A stretch of DNA of 43,662 nucleotides, from positions 1 through 43,662 of the forward strand of contig PLMF01000035.1 of NCBI GenBank assembly GCA_003142355.1, given 5' to 3'. This document shows, piece after piece, positions 25,137 to 32,559 of this stretch. Every line of letters starts with the position of its first letter. Positions within the stretch are counted from its first letter, which is position 1. Source of the stretch: Bryobacterales bacterium. Lineage in GTDB: Bacteria > Acidobacteriota > Terriglobia > Bryobacterales > Bryobacteraceae. Made by a program: the position numbers and the translations under genes. A model generated the notes under the pieces. The model was not told the origin of the DNA and ran no database searches. It saw nothing but the letters and a program-made list of their open reading frames with translations.

Positions 25137-26141
25137 TTACTTTCGGCCCTGCAACAACTCATCCGCGTTGTCGCGGGTGACAACGGTCCACGGAATGGCG
25201 TAGTGTTTGCTCTGCCCGTCGTTCCACTGGAGGCTGTTGGCGTACTGCTTCCAGATAGGGGAAAGAGGCTTGTAGCCAGGACCCTCGACCGCGCGCATGG
25301 CGATATCGATGCTGGCCTGCATCTGGGCCTTGGCGTCTTGCAGGATCGACGTCATCTCTCCTTGCTTCACGGCGTTGAGGGCATCGGTCACGCCATCGAT
25401 CCCGGCGATGTGGAAACTGTGGACGTTCAGCCCCGCCGACTTGATGGCTTCGATGGCGCCCAGGGCCATCTCGTCGTTCTGGGCGATGATGCCGTCGATT
25501 TTTCCGCGGTGCCTGGAGAGCCAGTTCTGCATGACGTCGAGGGCCTCGGCGCGCGACCAGTTGGCGGTCTTGCGCTCCAGGATCTTCACGGACCCGGCGG
25601 GGCATTCGGAGATGGCTTTCATGTTGCCCTGCCCGCGTTGGATTTCCCCCGAGCCGCCCTTGGGGCCTTCTATGATGACCACGTTGCCCTTGCAGCCCGA
25701 CTTCTGGAGTACGTTCCGGGCTTCCAGGTACCCGCCGAGGACGTCATCGGACCCCACTTCCGCGTTCATCTCTTCCGTGTGCAGGCGGGCATTGGTGACC
25801 ACCACGGGAACATGCGCCCTTCGCGCTTTTCGGACAACCTCGACGTTGGCCTCGAAGTCCATGGGGTTCACGATTATGGCGTCGTACTTCGAATTGATGG
25901 CCAACTGGGCCTGGTCGTTCTGCACGGAGGCGTCGTAGCGTCCATCGTAGAAGGTAAGCTCGGCCAGGTTCGACGTGACCGCCGGGTGTTGCCTGCCGTA
26001 GCGCTGCATCAACTGCACGAATTCCGCCTTGTTGCCGTACATCAGCACGGCAATCTTGACTCTCTTCGGAGGCGCGGCGAGGAGCAGGGCGGAAGCCGCC
26101 AGGGCGGCGAACGCGCACCCGAAGCACTGTGGCTGGTTCAT
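25137..26141 (-). CDS. RbsB-type periplasmic sugar-binding protein
   Basis: This 334-residue protein has an N-terminal signal segment (FAALAASALLLAAP, no clear lipobox) and a type-1 periplasmic binding fold: VKIAVLMYGNKAEFVQLMQRY, YDAIIVNPMDFEANVEVVRKA, IDGIIAQNDEMALGAIEAIKSAG and HIAGIDGVTDALNAVKQGEM. The QNDEMALG and GIDG motifs are typical of ribose/galactose-class binding proteins, which deliver monosaccharides to an ABC importer. It completes an ATPase-permease-binding protein order with the two genes upstream. The sugar cannot be read from the sequence; a pentose such as L-arabinose would fit the nearby GH127 gene. Confidence 0.9.
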   Translation of the reverse strand: MNQPQCFGCAFAALAASALLLAAPPKRVKIAVLMYGNKAEFVQLMQRYGRQHPAVTSNLAELTFYDGRYDASVQNDQAQLAINSKYDAIIVNPMDFEANVEVVRKARRAHVPVVVTNARLHTEEMNAEVGSDDVLGGYLEARNVLQKSGCKGNVVIIEGPKGGSGEIQRGQGNMKAISECPAGSVKILERKTANWSRAEALDVMQNWLSRHRGKIDGIIAQNDEMALGAIEAIKSAGLNVHSFHIAGIDGVTDALNAVKQGEMTSILQDAKAQMQASIDIAMRAVEGPGYKPLSPIWKQYANSLQWNDGQSKHYAIPWTVVTRDNADELLQGRK

Positions 26142-26159
26142 TTCGAGTACAGCATAGCA

Positions 26160-27221
26160 TCAGACATCGGCGCGCGCGCGGGAGGAGTCCGCGATCACCG
26201 CACCTACGATGAGGGCTCCTTTCACGATGAGCTGGTAGAAGCTTTCGACCCCCAGAATGTCGAGCCCGTTGTTCATCACGCCGATGATCAAGGCGCCGAA
26301 CAGCGTTCCCAAGAGCGTTCCCACGCCGCCCGACAGGCTGCTTCCGCCAATCACCGCGGCCGCGATGGCGTCCAGCTCGTAAGAACTGCCGGCATTGGTC
26401 TGCGCGGATCCCGTTTTGGCGGTCAATACGATCCCGGCCAATCCGGCCAGCAGACCGGAGATCGTGTAGACCCCCAGCTTCACCCACTTGGTCCGGATGC
26501 CCGAGGTGCGTGCGCTCTTTTCGTTACCTCCGACGGCGTATACATAGCGGCCGAAGACGGTCCGATTCAGAACCACCCAGGCCATCGCGAAAACGGCCAG
26601 GAAAAGTACGATCGGAACCGGTACCCGCCAGACCGTCCCCACGCCGAACCAGCGGAGTTGCGGGCTGAGGCTGGAAATGGGATTGCCCCCGGTGAGCGAC
26701 ATGGTAAAGCCGCGCGCCGCCAGCAGCATTCCGAGCGTGGCGATGAATGCCTGGATGCGAAATCGCGCAATGATCCAGCCGTTCAGGGCGCCGCAGGCCG
26801 CGCCTCCCAGCAACGCCAGGAAAACCGCAACCGCCACGGGATACGTCCCGCTCCAAGGGGTCGCGGCGGCGGACCCAGTGGCACACGAGGCGGCCAGCAT
26901 TCCGGCGAACGCCAGCACGGATCCAACCGATAGGTCGATGCCCCCCGAGACGATGACCATGGTCATGCCGACCGCAAGAATGCCGTTAATCGAGACCTGA
27001 TATAGAATCAGAAGGAAATTATCGATGGTGACAAAGGCGTTCTCCGGCCATTCGCCCCGGGCCACCCGGTACTGGCAGATCGCTCCGATCAGAATACAGA
27101 GAAGAATGAAGGCGATCACAATGCCGTAATTCTTCACGCGGGCGAGCGCGCCCGTCCTGCGGGGCGGGACGGTTCCGGCGGGCGCGCGTTCCGGAGCTTC
27201 CACAGGTTCTTCCGTGTGCAA
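26160..27221 (-). CDS. RbsC-type sugar ABC transporter permease (TTG start)
   Basis: The product has 353 residues, largely hydrophobic, with about 8-10 membrane segments. Family motifs include GGIDLSVGSVLAFAGMLAA, ALNGWIIARFRIQAFIATLG and FGRYVYAVGGNEKSARTSGI. Ribose-type permeases form the inner-membrane channel. The TTG start is supported by AGGAGGT six bases before it; this site overlaps the stop codon of the ATPase gene, implying translational coupling. An unusually long cytoplasmic N-terminus (about 35 residues, Pro/Ala/Arg-rich) precedes the first membrane segment. Confidence 0.9.
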   Translation of the reverse strand: MHTEEPVEAPERAPAGTVPPRRTGALARVKNYGIVIAFILLCILIGAICQYRVARGEWPENAFVTIDNFLLILYQVSINGILAVGMTMVIVSGGIDLSVGSVLAFAGMLAASCATGSAAATPWSGTYPVAVAVFLALLGGAACGALNGWIIARFRIQAFIATLGMLLAARGFTMSLTGGNPISSLSPQLRWFGVGTVWRVPVPIVLFLAVFAMAWVVLNRTVFGRYVYAVGGNEKSARTSGIRTKWVKLGVYTISGLLAGLAGIVLTAKTGSAQTNAGSSYELDAIAAAVIGGSSLSGGVGTLLGTLFGALIIGVMNNGLDILGVESFYQLIVKGALIVGAVIADSSRARADV

Positions 27222-27232
27222 GGCTCTACCTC

Positions 27233-28711
27233 CTAACCTGCGACCATCATCAGCCTGTTTGGTGTGAGCGCGGCGCCTGACAAGGTTTCAACCAGGCGTC
27301 CGCGGCGAAGGATCAGAATCCGGTCGCACACTTCCATCATTTCCTCGATTTCCGAAGAGACCATCACTACCCCGCCGTTGGATTTCGTGAAGTTGGAGAT
27401 CAGTGAATAGATTTCCCGCTTCGCGCCCACATCCACGCCGCGGGTAGGCTCATCGAGCAGAAGGACTTTCGGATCGGTCAAGAGACAACGGCCGAGCACG
27501 ACCTTCTGCTGGTTGCCGCCGCTCAAGCGCCCGACCAACTGCCCGGGGTCGGGAGGGTCGATCCGCAGGGTCTCCATCGCCCAGCCGATGGCGGCCCGTT
27601 CCCGGCGGGCCTGGATGAGGCCCCATTTCTGGAGACGTCTGAGGATGGCGAGCGACAGATTCTCTCCCACCGTGGCCGAGGGCACCAGCCCGGCGCGCTT
27701 GCGATCTTCGCTCACATAAGCGATCCCAGCCTCCATGGCGCCGGTGACGTCGCCGCTCCGGAGCAGCCGGCCCTCCATGGTGATGGCGCCCGCATCGGCT
27801 CTCGCCAGGCCATAAATAGTCTCGAGAACCTCGGTGCGGCCCGCCCCGGTCAATCCAAAGATGCCCAGCACTTCTCCCTGATGCAGAGTGAACTCGATTT
27901 CAGCGAAATGCGGCGCGCGCGTCAGATTCCGCACTTCCAGGAGCGGGTTGCCTGGGCGAGAGTCTCTCTTCACCGCTCCGCTTCCGATCTCTGTCCCGAT
28001 CATCGATTCGATCAACTGTTCCCGCGTGATCTCACGGATTTTTCCGGCGGCGACGCGGGCCCCGTCCCGCAAGACGGTGTAGGTATTGGCGACGGCGAAG
28101 ATCTCGTCGATGCGGTGGGTGACGAAGATGATGCCTTTACCGCCGGCCGCCAGGGACCGAAATACCTGGAACAGGCGAAACGTGTCCTTGGCGCCGATGG
28201 CGGAGGTGGGTTCATCGAAAACCAGGATATCGGCGTTGCGGTGGGACAACGCTTTGGCGATTTCCACCAACTGCTGCAACGCCACACTCAACCTGCTCAT
28301 GGTTGCCTTGGGATCGATGTCGAATCCCAGGGACGCCAGGAGTTCCTCGGCGTTACGGTTGAGCTGGCGGAAATCCACGAATCCGCGGCGGCATGGCTCG
28401 GCTCCCAGAAAGATGTTCTCCGCCACGGTCAGATTGGGGACCGCGCTGAGCTCCTGTTGCACGATGGCGATTCCCGCATCGAAGGCTTGCCTGGCGTCCG
28501 CGAAGCGCACCGGGCGGCCCTCAATGAGGATGGCGCCCTCATCCGGCCGCTGAAAGCCCATGAGGATGTTGAGAAGAGTCGACTTTCCGGCGCCGTTGCG
28601 GCCGCACAAAGCGTGAATGTCGCCGCGCGAAACCTCCAGGTTGCCGTCGACCAACGCACGCGCGCCGAGGAAGCTTTTCCTGATCCGCCGCATGGAGAGA
28701 AGTACATTCAC
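27233..28711 (-). CDS. RbsA/MglA-type sugar ABC transporter ATPase
   Basis: This 492-residue protein has two ABC domains in tandem. Domain 1 has Walker A GRNGAGKS at 37-44, a signature-like LSVALQQLVEIAKAL and Walker B LVFDEPTSAIG. Domain 2 has the degenerate Walker A GLTGAGRTE usual for this class, LSGGNQQKVVLGR and LLLDEPTRGVDVGAK. It powers import of a sugar with the permease and binding protein encoded just downstream. It follows the epimerase gene by 26 bases within the same minus-strand block. Confidence 0.92.
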   Translation of the reverse strand: MNVLLSMRRIRKSFLGARALVDGNLEVSRGDIHALCGRNGAGKSTLLNILMGFQRPDEGAILIEGRPVRFADARQAFDAGIAIVQQELSAVPNLTVAENIFLGAEPCRRGFVDFRQLNRNAEELLASLGFDIDPKATMSRLSVALQQLVEIAKALSHRNADILVFDEPTSAIGAKDTFRLFQVFRSLAAGGKGIIFVTHRIDEIFAVANTYTVLRDGARVAAGKIREITREQLIESMIGTEIGSGAVKRDSRPGNPLLEVRNLTRAPHFAEIEFTLHQGEVLGIFGLTGAGRTEVLETIYGLARADAGAITMEGRLLRSGDVTGAMEAGIAYVSEDRKRAGLVPSATVGENLSLAILRRLQKWGLIQARRERAAIGWAMETLRIDPPDPGQLVGRLSGGNQQKVVLGRCLLTDPKVLLLDEPTRGVDVGAKREIYSLISNFTKSNGGVVMVSSEIEEMMEVCDRILILRRGRLVETLSGAALTPNRLMMVAG

Positions 28712-28737
28712 CCAGCCGCCACCCTTTCATCCCCGAT

Positions 28738-29703
28738 CTATGCAGGTCGCTGTACGTGAATCGCCTGGTTCTGATCCAGCCATCTCACCGACTCCTGTAC
28801 GGCTTCGAGAGAACTGTAACGCGGTTCGTAGTCCAGCAGCGTGCGGGCCTTCCGGATGCTGACGTTGGGGGAATGAAGAATGTGGTCCCACGTCGCCGCC
28901 GCTTCCTTCTCCGTGACGTGCCGCCGCCATTCCTCCCAGGGCAGGTAGGTCAAACGGGGCTCACGGCCATACCAGTTGGCCATGCGCTCGGCGTACCCTC
29001 GCAAGGTCAAGGCCGCCGGAGAGACAACGTGGAAGCTTTCGCCGATGGACGCGCCCCGGCGCGCCACCGCGCGCACAAAGGCCTGCGCGACGTCGTCCGC
29101 ATGGACGTGATGGACCGTCTCCATCCCCAGGTTGGGAAGGCAGACCTCCCGGCCGGAAGCCAGCGCCGAGAAGACCTCCGGGTTGAAATGTCCGGCGGGA
29201 TTCAGCGGAGCCCAGCCGGGACCGACCAGGTGTCCCGGATGCAGAACCGTGGCCGGGAACTCGTGGCCTCGCGCCTGCTCCAGCAGGTAGGTTTCGATGG
29301 CCGCCTTCCGGCAGCCGTACTCGCCGAAGGGCCGCCGCGGTTCCTCCTCGGTGGTGGGGACCTGGACGCTGGGTCCGTGCACCCAGATGGTTCCGCAATG
29401 GAGAAAGTGCCGGATGCGGCCCCGCAGACCCTCCACCAATTGCCGGGCGCTTTCCGGCGTGTAGCAGATGAGGTCGATCGCGACATCCGGTTCGAGCGCA
29501 GCCACCCGTTCGCCGAAGTTCCCGCCGGCTTCTTCCGCCGCGCGATCGAGTTCCGCGAATGCCACCTGCCCCCAGGCGCCCTGGCCCTGATACGGCTGCC
29601 GTTTACGCCGGCTGACGCAGGTGACGGCATGGCCGGCCTCGACCAGCCGCGGAACCAGGTACGTCCCGATATGTCCGGTGCCACCTATGACCACAACTCG
29701 CAT
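28738..29703 (-). CDS. NAD-dependent epimerase/dehydratase-family protein
   Basis: The start is placed at ATG 29703 (GGAG four bases before), which puts the Rossmann motif right at the N-terminus: MRVVVIGGTGHIGTYLVPRL. The 321-residue extended SDR shows YGCRKAAIE as the YxxxK pair and HPGHLVGPGW. Extended SDRs epimerise, dehydrate or reduce nucleotide or free sugars in the cytoplasm. It lies 13 bases after the cupin gene and ahead of the ABC ATPase gene. A catabolic sugar reductase or epimerase role is plausible. Confidence 0.87.
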   Translation of the reverse strand: MRVVVIGGTGHIGTYLVPRLVEAGHAVTCVSRRKRQPYQGQGAWGQVAFAELDRAAEEAGGNFGERVAALEPDVAIDLICYTPESARQLVEGLRGRIRHFLHCGTIWVHGPSVQVPTTEEEPRRPFGEYGCRKAAIETYLLEQARGHEFPATVLHPGHLVGPGWAPLNPAGHFNPEVFSALASGREVCLPNLGMETVHHVHADDVAQAFVRAVARRGASIGESFHVVSPAALTLRGYAERMANWYGREPRLTYLPWEEWRRHVTEKEAAATWDHILHSPNVSIRKARTLLDYEPRYSSLEAVQESVRWLDQNQAIHVQRPA

Positions 29704-29716
29704 GACGCTCCACCGG

Positions 29717-30103
29717 TCAGGCGGGAAACTCCACGTCCTCGTAGAACTTGTAGGTGCCGAGGTCGGAAGGCGGAGCATAGAAGCAGACCGCTTTCAGCTC
29801 GTCGGGGCCGTTATTCTGCAGCATGTGCACGGAACCCTGCGGGAAGAGCACCACCGTCCCTTCTTTCACCTGGCCAACCACGCCATCGATCGCCACCCGG
29901 CCGGATCCGCGAACGATGTAGACCACTTCCTCGCCGTTGGGATGGGCGTGCGCGGGCTTCACCGTCTGGCCGGGTGCGATTCGAACCACACAAGCGGAAC
30001 AATGCACGGCATTCAGACGGTCGGCCGTCACCAGCCAGCGGAGGTGCCGGCCCGGCAGCGCCAGTTCTTCTACGTCGCTTTCATGTACGATAGGTAAGCT
30101 CAT
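29717..30103 (-). CDS. Small single-domain cupin protein
   Basis: This 128-residue protein has both cupin motifs: AHAHPNGEEVVYIVRGSGRV (metal-binding His/His/Glu) and FPQGSVHMLQNNG (third His). Such small cupins are sugar or sugar-acid isomerases, dioxygenases, or ligand sensors. There is no signal peptide. GAGGTC precedes the start. It sits between the DUF362 and epimerase genes, 39 and 13 bases away, so it is part of one transcription unit. Function is not deducible beyond metal-dependent small-molecule handling. Confidence 0.88.
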   Translation of the reverse strand: MSLPIVHESDVEELALPGRHLRWLVTADRLNAVHCSACVVRIAPGQTVKPAHAHPNGEEVVYIVRGSGRVAIDGVVGQVKEGTVVLFPQGSVHMLQNNGPDELKAVCFYAPPSDLGTYKFYEDVEFPA

Positions 30104-30142
30104 TGGATGACCTCAATCGAATCGGCTCGCGTGGATGCGGCT

Positions 30143-31441
30143 CTACCGCCGCGCTCCCACGGCGCTCCGCACCTCCAGCAGGTGCCTGACGTAAGCCGCA
30201 ATGCTCTCGTCCGGGCGATTCGCCCAGATGGGCGTGCAGTTCGGGTACTTCTCACAACTGCCCCAATACTTCGCGTCGGGATATCTCTCCAGCATGCCTT
30301 TGGCGCAGTCGCCGACGACGATCACATCGCCTTCCACCGGCTGGGTGTGCGAATCGAATTGCAGACCCGTGAATATGTGCAGGGGACGCTCCAGCCTGCC
30401 CAGCGTGCCATCCGCCTGCAACTGATCCAGTTGATTGCGCACGATCGCTTTACATCCCGCTTCGCACGTCGAACCCATGGTCAAGTTCACATTCGGGAAT
30501 TGCCCTTGCAGGATGGTGTTCGGCCGCCGGAACCGCCGTTTCACGCGGTCGAGCGGCGCCCCGGTGAGTTCGATCTCCTCCATGCGGTTGGTGCCCAACC
30601 CCTCGGCCGCGCCCAACACCGTGGACGCCACATTCGTCCCGGGATAGTCCCAGTCCATCAACGCCTCGCAGACCGTATCCACGGCCACCGGGTCCGGACC
30701 GCCGCAGATTGTGTTGAAGTCCTTGATCAGGTCGTCGCGGTACGCGCTGAACGGTCCGTTACCCTGGCCGGCATACAGCGAGTCCATCACGAACCACTTC
30801 GGATTGGCCGCGCGGGTGAGGTTCACAATCTTCTGATGGATGTCGTCGCGATGGCAACGCGCCATCCAGTCGTAATCCGGCAGGTTGCCGAACTGCAGTT
30901 TCATGGCGCCCGTGAAGGTGGTGTGCAAGTGAAGCTTCATCTTGGGCAGACCGATATACACGTCGGCTTCGCGCACTGGGCGGGGTACCGGAAACTCGTT
31001 GAAACTGATGGGCCGGTCGATGCTGTACATATCGAAGGGAACATGGTCGAAGGGACAGAGTTCCGCGCCCGTCCGCTCCGCCACTTCGGCGATCCCGCAG
31101 ACCTCCATCGCCTTCCTCGTGTCGCCGCCCATCGCGCATCGCTCGCCGAGTTGGATCCGCGCCGGCTGTTGTTCCTGCACCAGTTCGATCAGCGCCTGGA
31201 GCATCCGCGGGTCGGTGGTGAAGCCCTCATTTGCCGGAACCGGGATCACGGTGTTGATCTTGATCAGAACCTTGTCGCCCTTCTTGACGATATTCGGCAT
31301 CCCGCCCATGGTCTGGTCGGCAATGTCCCGAATCATCTGTTTCACCAGATCCAATTGCTCCGCGGTGTACTCCGTCGGCTTGCCGAGATCGGCCTCCGTG
31401 TGAGCGATGGCCACCCTCGTCTTTTTTCCCATTGCGCCCAT
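30143..31441 (-). CDS. DUF362-family protein, no signal peptide
   Basis: This 432-residue protein has DUF362 features: VKKGDKVLIKINTV, ADVYIGLPKMKLHLHTTFTGAMKLQFGNLPD, GGPDPVAVDTVCEALMDWDYPG. It lacks a Tat or Sec signal, so it appears cytoplasmic, unlike the exported DUF362 protein at the far end of the same block. A C-terminal cluster of cysteines (SCEKYPNC, plus VGDCAKGM) might bind metal but is not a ferredoxin pattern. GGGAG with six-base spacing supports ATG 31441. The reaction is unknown. Confidence 0.82.
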   Translation of the reverse strand: MGAMGKKTRVAIAHTEADLGKPTEYTAEQLDLVKQMIRDIADQTMGGMPNIVKKGDKVLIKINTVIPVPANEGFTTDPRMLQALIELVQEQQPARIQLGERCAMGGDTRKAMEVCGIAEVAERTGAELCPFDHVPFDMYSIDRPISFNEFPVPRPVREADVYIGLPKMKLHLHTTFTGAMKLQFGNLPDYDWMARCHRDDIHQKIVNLTRAANPKWFVMDSLYAGQGNGPFSAYRDDLIKDFNTICGGPDPVAVDTVCEALMDWDYPGTNVASTVLGAAEGLGTNRMEEIELTGAPLDRVKRRFRRPNTILQGQFPNVNLTMGSTCEAGCKAIVRNQLDQLQADGTLGRLERPLHIFTGLQFDSHTQPVEGDVIVVGDCAKGMLERYPDAKYWGSCEKYPNCTPIWANRPDESIAAYVRHLLEVRSAVGARR

Positions 31442-31511
31442 CCTTCACTCCCTTGCGTCCGAATCGTGGAACCGGGCCGGGAAGAACCGCCCCAAAAGCT
31501 TGTTGCTTAAT

Positions 31512-31529
31512 GCGCAATCATCATTGTAC
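31512..31529. promoter_or_regulatory. Weak variant of the 18-bp operator upstream of DUF362 gene
   Basis: GCGCAATCATCATTGTAC has the same GCGC...arms layout as the four better sites but carries AAT/ATT where they have ATT/AAT, and only about 11 of 18 positions agree. It lies in the gap between iclR and the DUF362 gene and its minus-strand reading holds TACAAT. It may be a diverged operator or chance. Confidence 0.25.
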
Positions 31530-31647
31530 GAAATTTTCCCGGGCCCGGGCCACAAAATCGACAGACGACCGCCGCGATGGTCCGTGCAGGGCGGGAAGTC
31601 CCGCTGGAACTGTGCTGGAAGCGTCCGCGGCGCGCATACCCCGCGCT

Positions 31648-32442
31648 TCAGGTCCTTCGCTGCGGACTCCTCAGCCGAATTGAGATTTGCTCCGCCACCG
31701 CTCGTACCTGCGCTCCGACTGCGCCGTACCGCTCCTTTGGGAAACGCAACACCGGGGCTGAGATGCCGATCGAGCCGATGATCATTCCGGTATCGGCGCG
31801 AATCGGAGCGGCAACGCACCGGATTCCTTCCTGAAACTCGCCATCGTCGGTGGCAAAACCCTGTTCCTTGAATTGAGCGCAGTCCTTCGCCAGTTGTGCG
31901 ACCGTGCCGACAGTCTGCTTGGTGTAGGCGCGCAACGGTGCGGTCCCGAAAAGCGTTCGCAACTCCCGTTCATCGAAGTCGGCCAACAGGGCTTTCCCAT
32001 GTGCGGTGCAATACAGGGGCACCAGCTCGCCGGTTTGACCTGAAACCGCGATCACATGATTCGTGACGGCATGGTCGATAAAAAGGGCGTGTTTGCCTTC
32101 CTGAATCGCCAGGTGCACCGTCTCGTTCGTCTGGTTCGCCAGTTGCTTCAAGTGCTCGCGAGACATCCGAATCAGCATGATGCCCCAATCGTACTGATGG
32201 GAAAGACGCCACAACGTGGGCCCCAGGATGTAATCTTTCTGGCCTGTGGGATAAGCCAGAAACCCGCGCCGTTTCAGAGTGCCGGCCAGCCTGAAAACGC
32301 TGCTGCGGTCGATGCCCAAGAGGCTCGTCAATTCACCTAACGAAACCGGATTGCTCGATTTGGCGACCGCCTCCAGGATGACCAGCCCGCGGTCGAGGCT
32401 TTGAATCGGCGGCTTTTGCTGCCCATCACCAGTGTTTGGCAT
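31648..32442 (-). CDS. IclR-family transcriptional regulator
   Basis: The start is placed at ATG 32442, 15 codons into the longest frame, because upstream codons overlap the operator-like palindrome and the family domain begins soon after (IQSLDRGLVILEAVAKSSNPV). The 264-residue product has the N-terminal winged helix (SLGELTSLLGIDRSSVFRLAGTLKRRGFL) and the effector domain with LYCTAHGKALLADF and EGIRCVAAPIRADTGMIIGSIGISAP. IclR regulators bind small sugar acids or aromatic acids and control adjacent, often divergent, catabolic genes. It is divergent from the GH127 gene, with a near-palindrome in the shared gap. Proposed as the regulator of the whole locus. Confidence 0.9.
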   Translation of the reverse strand: MPNTGDGQQKPPIQSLDRGLVILEAVAKSSNPVSLGELTSLLGIDRSSVFRLAGTLKRRGFLAYPTGQKDYILGPTLWRLSHQYDWGIMLIRMSREHLKQLANQTNETVHLAIQEGKHALFIDHAVTNHVIAVSGQTGELVPLYCTAHGKALLADFDERELRTLFGTAPLRAYTKQTVGTVAQLAKDCAQFKEQGFATDDGEFQEGIRCVAAPIRADTGMIIGSIGISAPVLRFPKERYGAVGAQVRAVAEQISIRLRSPQRRT

Positions 32443-32451
32443 GCGTAACTC

Positions 32452-32469
32452 TTGTATTATACACATCGC
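32452..32469. promoter_or_regulatory. 18-bp near-palindromic operator, site 4 (iclR/GH127 gap)
   Basis: TTGTATTATACACATCGC matches site 3 at 13 of 18 positions, including the core TATTATACA. It starts 10 bases upstream of the iclR ATG and about 90 upstream of the GH127 start, where autoregulation and control of the divergent gene are expected for an IclR protein. Confidence 0.5.
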
Positions 32470-32559
32470 CAAGCCCGCCCGCTCCATTGTTCACCGCTTC
32501 GCGACGTTTGCGTGGCGCAGCGGCGCCGTCATATAACAAGACTTGATGGGAGTCATTCC

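Noticed and set aside
24852..26933. 693-codon plus-strand open frame opposite the ABC transporter genes
   Set aside because: It overlaps clear binding-protein and permease genes and reads as an antisense artefact.
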